Source: Denitrobaculum sp965232285 (lineage in GTDB: Bacteria; Pseudomonadota; Alphaproteobacteria; Kiloniellales; Kiloniellaceae). Taken from it: a stretch of 64,000 nucleotides of DNA. The DNA lies in the NCBI GenBank assembly GCA_965232285.1, contig CBDDPL010000004.1:4774001-4838000 (forward strand), written 5' to 3'. The position numbers were made by a program, and so were the translations under genes. Within the stretch, counting starts at the first letter, position 1. Each line of letters starts with the position of its first letter. Under the pieces are notes generated by a model that saw nothing but the letters and a program-made list of their open reading frames with translations, searched no databases and had not been told where the DNA came from. Below are positions 60,684-64,000 of the stretch, piece by piece.

Positions 60684-61352
60684 ATGTTCAACAAGAGTAA
60701 ATTTACAGCGGGTTTTTCCGCAGCGGCGGCTGCGCTGTTCCTGGGCCTGAGCGCCCCTGACGCCGAAGCCGCCTTCATTTCGCTGAACTCCAGTTTTGGG
60801 GTGAACACCATCACCCGCGACACCGATACCGGTCTGGAGTGGCTGGATCTGACCGAGAGCACCGGGCTCTCGGTCAGCCAGGTCCAGGCGGAACTTGGCG
60901 CGGGCGGGCTCTATGAGGGTTTCAGCTACGCCACCCGCAGCGATGTGGAAACCCTCTTCTTTACCTCGGCTGGCATAACCCCGGGATTTCAGTGGCCGCC
61001 GGAGCTTCCGGTCTGGGAACTCGCGAATCTGCTGGGCATCACCGAGCCTTTCTTTTTCGTGTCCTTTGGTCACTACCTGCTGGAAGGTCCGGCACTCAAT
61101 GCCGGACTGGGCAGCCTGGAACCCACCGTTCCTTTCGGTGACGCCGCCGCGACCCGGGCGACTCTCGACGACAACGGCTTTGGCTTCAATGAGGCCGCGC
61201 CAACGGTCGGCAGCTTCCTGATCCGCAACATTACGACTTCGCCCACGCCTGTGCCGGAACCGGGAACAGCTCTGCTGCTGCTCTCCGGCCTGGTGGCCCT
61301 GGCTTATGGCAGGCGCCGCAAACAGTCCGATGGCCAGCGCAAAGCGGACTAA
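60684..61352 (+). CDS. PEP-CTERM sorting-signal protein 5 (DUF1566-like mature part possible)
   Basis: A 222-residue secreted protein with a signal peptide (about 1-29) and the C-terminal signal VPEPGTALLLLSGLVALAYG followed by RRRKQ and a short extra tail. The mature part starts FISLNSSFGVNTITRDTDTG and contains LEWLDLTEST, a pattern seen in PEP-CTERM proteins that carry a Leg1/DUF1566-like segment. It is a single gene behind element C, and the last of the five clustered PEP-CTERM proteins. Confidence 0.88.
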   Translation: MFNKSKFTAGFSAAAAALFLGLSAPDAEAAFISLNSSFGVNTITRDTDTGLEWLDLTESTGLSVSQVQAELGAGGLYEGFSYATRSDVETLFFTSAGITPGFQWPPELPVWELANLLGITEPFFFVSFGHYLLEGPALNAGLGSLEPTVPFGDAAATRATLDDNGFGFNEAAPTVGSFLIRNITTSPTPVPEPGTALLLLSGLVALAYGRRRKQSDGQRKAD

Positions 61353-61561
61353 CGCTTCAGCGGAAAGTCAAAGCCGCTTCGCATCTCCATAGCCGTTCCG
61401 GTCAGATAGACCGGACCTTCGCAACCTCACCTGCGCTTCGCTGCGGTGCCGGGAGGACTCTGGCCAAAGGACGGGCCGGAGAAGTCGTCAGGGCAATTTC
61501 TCTCACTGCCCAGCGATTTGATTTCAGCAGCGGACAAGATTTCAAAAAAGGAGACCCCATT

Positions 61562-62353
61562 ATGAAAAAGCAATCTATCAAGACTCTCACCATAGCAGCC
61601 ATCGCCGGCCTTTCCCTGACTGTCACCATCAGCGGCGGCGCCGTCGCCAGCGAGAGCCCGGCCCTGCCGGAACTGGAGTGGAACACCACGCTGAAGAAGT
61701 TCCAGTTCGACAGCGACAAGTTTATCGGGCAGCGCTTCTCCGCCGTCTGCCCGCCGCGCTCGATCCGGGACAAGGACGATGCCCTCTACGGCACCGACGT
61801 CTATCCGAGCAACAATCCCATCTGCGTCGCGGCCCTGCATGCCGGCCAGATCACCACGGACGGTGGCCTGGTGACCGTGCAGTTGAACCCGGGCGAAAAG
61901 TCTTATGCGGGCAGCAGCCGCAACGGCATCGACTCGCTGGACCTGCCGGGCACGCCGCGCTCCCTGGTCTTCGTCGATGCGACCGACACCACAACCGCCG
62001 ACGCGGCGCAGGGGCCCTACATCCCGCGCCTGAAGTGGGACACCAAGTTCACGCGCACCGGCTTCGCTCATAAGCGGCTGCTCGGTCAGCGCTTCACCTT
62101 CAACTGCCCGGCGGCGCCGAAGGGCAGGAAGATGCGGCGTATTTCCGGTACCGATTCTTACGCCTTCAACAGCACGATCTGCGTCGCCGCCTTGCACGCC
62201 GGCAAGATCACGCAGGACGGCGGCCTGGTGCACCTGCAACTGGACGATGGAAAGGACAAGCTGGTCGGCAGCATCCGCAACGGCGTCGAAAGCAAGGACG
62301 GCTCCGGCGGTCATCGCACCGTCTCCTTCGTCGACAGCCCGCTTGTGAACTGA
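61562..62353 (+). CDS. secreted protein with two tandem LCCL domains
   Basis: A 263-residue exported protein. A strong ribosome site (AAGGAG) precedes the ATG and residues 1-30 are a signal peptide. Two LCCL-type domains follow (about 38-145 and 155-260). Each has a Cys, YGTDVY or SGTDSY, a second Cys in ICVAALHAG(K/Q)I, then GG(L)V and a conserved SxRNG(I/V) motif. LCCL domains are extracellular, probably ligand- or polysaccharide-binding. It stands next to the PEP-CTERM cluster but has no PEP-CTERM signal, so it would be periplasmic or released. Confidence 0.85.
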   Translation: MKKQSIKTLTIAAIAGLSLTVTISGGAVASESPALPELEWNTTLKKFQFDSDKFIGQRFSAVCPPRSIRDKDDALYGTDVYPSNNPICVAALHAGQITTDGGLVTVQLNPGEKSYAGSSRNGIDSLDLPGTPRSLVFVDATDTTTADAAQGPYIPRLKWDTKFTRTGFAHKRLLGQRFTFNCPAAPKGRKMRRISGTDSYAFNSTICVAALHAGKITQDGGLVHLQLDDGKDKLVGSIRNGVESKDGSGGHRTVSFVDSPLVN

Positions 62354-62364
62354 CGCTTCCCCTG

Positions 62365-62396
62365 CCCGATGAGCTTTTGGTGAACAGCTCATCGGG
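62365..62396 (+). terminator. hairpin after the LCCL-protein gene
   Basis: Perfect 11-bp stem (CCCGATGAGCT with AGCTCATCGGG) and a 10-base loop. No T-run follows (TACCCCC), so termination would be inefficient or rho-assisted. Confidence 0.5.
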
Positions 62397-62524
62397 TACC
62401 CCCACCAACCGGATCACAGGAAGAACGAGATCTTCGCAGGTGGGGTCACTCAATGCGTTCTGATCATTTTGATCACGGATGGTCAGGACGCATTCTTTTT
62501 CTCTAAACATCAAAGGCTTGAAGC

Positions 62525-62821
62525 ATGGTTTCCGCAATACTGACCTGGATTATGCTGGCCGGATCGACTTTCATCGTGCTGGGCGCGGTTGCCCAGAATC
62601 AGATCAATCCCAGCTACGCCACCGCGCTGGCCGTGCCCGTCGCCAATGCCGCTGGCCTGGTCCTGGCCCTGCTGGCCACGGCCATCTCCGTCGCCGCATA
62701 CCGGCGCAATCGTGGCCGCCGGGACGCCAAGCGCACGGCGGTCTTCGCCATTGTGGGCGCGGTGGTTTTGACCCTGCTGTTACCTTTGGCGGAGCTTGGT
62801 TTCCTCAGCCGGTTACGATGA
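62525..62821 (+). CDS. small multi-pass membrane protein, unknown function
   Basis: A 98-residue inner-membrane protein with about three hydrophobic segments (2-22, 34-58, 72-92) separated by a basic loop (YRRNRGRRDAKR), which would place that loop in the cytoplasm. It is preceded by a usable ribosome site (AAGGCTTGAAG). I do not recognise the family. It lies between the LCCL gene and a cupredoxin gene, but a 280-base gap follows and no operon is evident. Confidence 0.55.
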   Translation: MVSAILTWIMLAGSTFIVLGAVAQNQINPSYATALAVPVANAAGLVLALLATAISVAAYRRNRGRRDAKRTAVFAIVGAVVLTLLLPLAELGFLSRLR

Positions 62822-63102
62822 GTCCCTTCAGAACAATCCGCTTGATAGCACAAACTCTGGCGATCCCGCTCTCAGCAGTTGAATTTTTCCTTCAATACGC
62901 TATTTCCACCCACTCTTAAGAAAGACTCAATGAAAGCCACTTAGCGTCGAAATTAATATAAGCTTCTTGAAGAACTATTTAGCAATTTTGATGGAATTTG
63001 ACTGCAAGAGCGCTGGCATTCATTTGGTCCAGGAAAGAACAGTAAACGCCTAATTTGCGAAGCACGCAGTCCAAGTCTGTCTCCAGAGGGCTGAGAGGGG
63101 AT

Positions 63103-63663
63103 ATGAAAAGACACTTCGTGACGGCGGCTTTGGCCGCCCTGCTTTCGCTGCCCGGCTTCGCCCAGGCCAGTGATGCGACCGCCGGCCAACCGAAGGAGCA
63201 TATCGTCCAGGTCGTCTCCGACATGGAGACGGGCGCCATGTACTTCGAGCCAAAGGAAATCCGGATTGCGCCGGGCGACACGGTTACCTGGATCAACCAG
63301 GGCGAAGTCGCCCACAGCATGATGACCTATCCGGACGGCTACCCCAGGGGTGCGTCCGCCTTTCAGAGCCCGGACCTGACCGAGGCCGGCGCGCGCTGGT
63401 CCTACCGCTTCGAGACCGCGGGCAGTTTCGAGTATCACTGCATCCCCCACATCCTCATGGACATGGAGGGAACGGTGATCGTGGGTCAGGCTTCCGAGGA
63501 TGCGGAGTTCCATCAGCCGAGCGCCGCCGAGATCGGCGCCTACCGCGAACTGCTGTTGGAGTACTTCGACGAAGACGAAGGTGTCGACTACCGCCCGCGC
63601 TCCGAGCGCCTGGCGTCGGGACCGGTCAAATCAGGACAGCAGGCTCATAACCACAGGCATTGA
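63103..63663 (+). CDS. periplasmic cupredoxin (plastocyanin-like)
   Basis: A 186-residue exported blue-copper protein. The signal peptide (about 1-23, ending AQAS) is followed by a cupredoxin domain, with the type 1 copper ligands His in EVAHSMMTY and Cys, His and Met in YHCIPHILMDMEG. The C-terminal about 60 residues are an acidic, then His-rich extension (ending HNHRH) that may bind metal. I chose the ATG at 63103, behind GAGAGGGG; the frame to 63055 lacks a signal sequence. Likely a periplasmic electron carrier or copper-binding protein. Confidence 0.9.
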   Translation: MKRHFVTAALAALLSLPGFAQASDATAGQPKEHIVQVVSDMETGAMYFEPKEIRIAPGDTVTWINQGEVAHSMMTYPDGYPRGASAFQSPDLTEAGARWSYRFETAGSFEYHCIPHILMDMEGTVIVGQASEDAEFHQPSAAEIGAYRELLLEYFDEDEGVDYRPRSERLASGPVKSGQQAHNHRH

Positions 63664-63685
63664 AGCGGGGCAGCTTTGCGCCAGA

Positions 63686-64000
63686 TCACGCTTGCGCCGC
63701 GGCGGCGCAGGCCTTCTTACGCCTGTTGAAACGGTCGGATGGCACATTCGGCCAGCGTTCCGGATCGGAAACCTCCTTCGCAAAAGCGCCAAGGTCGTTG
63801 GCCGCAACATGCTTCTGTAGAAACCTCCGGCAGGCGGGGGTGTAGTCACCGCGGAACCGCAGATCGACCAACACCTCCTTGATCACCGGATGTAAGCCCT
63901 CCCAATCGGTCTTGCCGTAGGCGCGTGTCACATCCGCCTTGGTAGCCAGGCGGCGGGCATCGGCCTCCTGCCGCCGGTATTCGATCTCGAAGAGTTTGAG
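63686..64000 (-). CDS. unknown protein, 5' end cut by window
   Basis: The frame is open through base 64000 on the minus strand (no stop upstream of the GTG at 63931), so the gene starts outside. The visible 104 residues are charged and helical: LKLFEIEYRRQEADARR at the edge, then KTDWEGLHPVIKEVLVDLRFRG, and the end SDRFNRRKKACAAAAQA. The pattern vaguely recalls the C-terminus of lysozyme-like muramidases of phages and pesticin, but I cannot confirm it. Confidence 0.6.
   Translation of the reverse strand, partial: LKLFEIEYRRQEADARRLATKADVTRAYGKTDWEGLHPVIKEVLVDLRFRGDYTPACRRFLQKHVAANDLGAFAKEVSDPERWPNVPSDRFNRRKKACAAAAQA

Overview
The window is GC-rich, densely coded chromosomal DNA from a free-living alphaproteobacterium, probably a marine or halophilic Rhodospirillales/Rhodovibrionales-type organism. 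This is inferred from family content, codon use and the many ATGA start/stop overlaps; no rRNA or other phylogenetic marker is present. I see no tRNA, CRISPR array, insertion sequence or phage module.

Layout. 1-3.1 kb: end of an isochorismatase-like gene, two small unknown genes and a secreted YceI-cytochrome c fusion. 3.0-9.5 kb: hemN behind a perfect FNR box, then a light-damage island with three photolyase/cryptochrome proteins of different classes plus small DUF2256 and DUF3253 partners. Both photolyase operons have an ECF-type promoter candidate (TGATC-N18-TA). 9.5-21.5 kb: a LacI-regulated sugar or compatible-solute ABC operon with a GH63-like hydrolase, followed by a lactonase, an FAH-family enzyme and an IlvD/Edd dehydratase of a non-phosphorylative sugar-acid pathway. 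21.7-28.5 kb: a DUF1835 protein, an orphan solute-binding protein paired with a large chemoreceptor, and an IclR regulator.

28.5-31.0 kb: a stress-type cluster of ferritin-like protein, cytochrome c, ECF sigma factor and a soluble cupin anti-sigma factor. 31.2-37.0 kb: carnitine/betaine catabolism, with a LysR regulator, a Rieske oxygenase, a carnitine dehydrogenase-thioesterase fusion, a beta-keto acid cleavage enzyme and a CdhR-like regulator. 37-42.7 kb: a Tag-like glycosylase, a secreted propeller-like protein, a GPH/MFS transporter and two envelope proteins (DUF3833, DUF6134). 42.9-47.4 kb: a DEAD-box helicase, a cold-shock protein, a hydroxyacid dehydrogenase and a divergent FtrA-rhodanese pair. 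47.3-52.8 kb: surface polysaccharide genes (flippase, phosphatase-superfamily enzyme, two paralogous glycosyltransferases).

53.2-57.4 kb: a membrane rhodanese, a NiCoT-like transporter, a hydrolase, a LysR regulator and a RidA protein. 57.5-61.4 kb: five consecutive PEP-CTERM secreted proteins in three transcription units, each unit preceded by the same conserved 45-bp element. 61.5-63.7 kb: a secreted tandem LCCL protein, a small membrane protein and a cupredoxin; a truncated unknown gene runs off the right edge.

The strongest candidates for undescribed biology are the repeated 45-bp element in front of the PEP-CTERM units, the shared promoter signature of the two photolyase operons, and the ferritin/cytochrome/ECF/cupin anti-sigma cluster.
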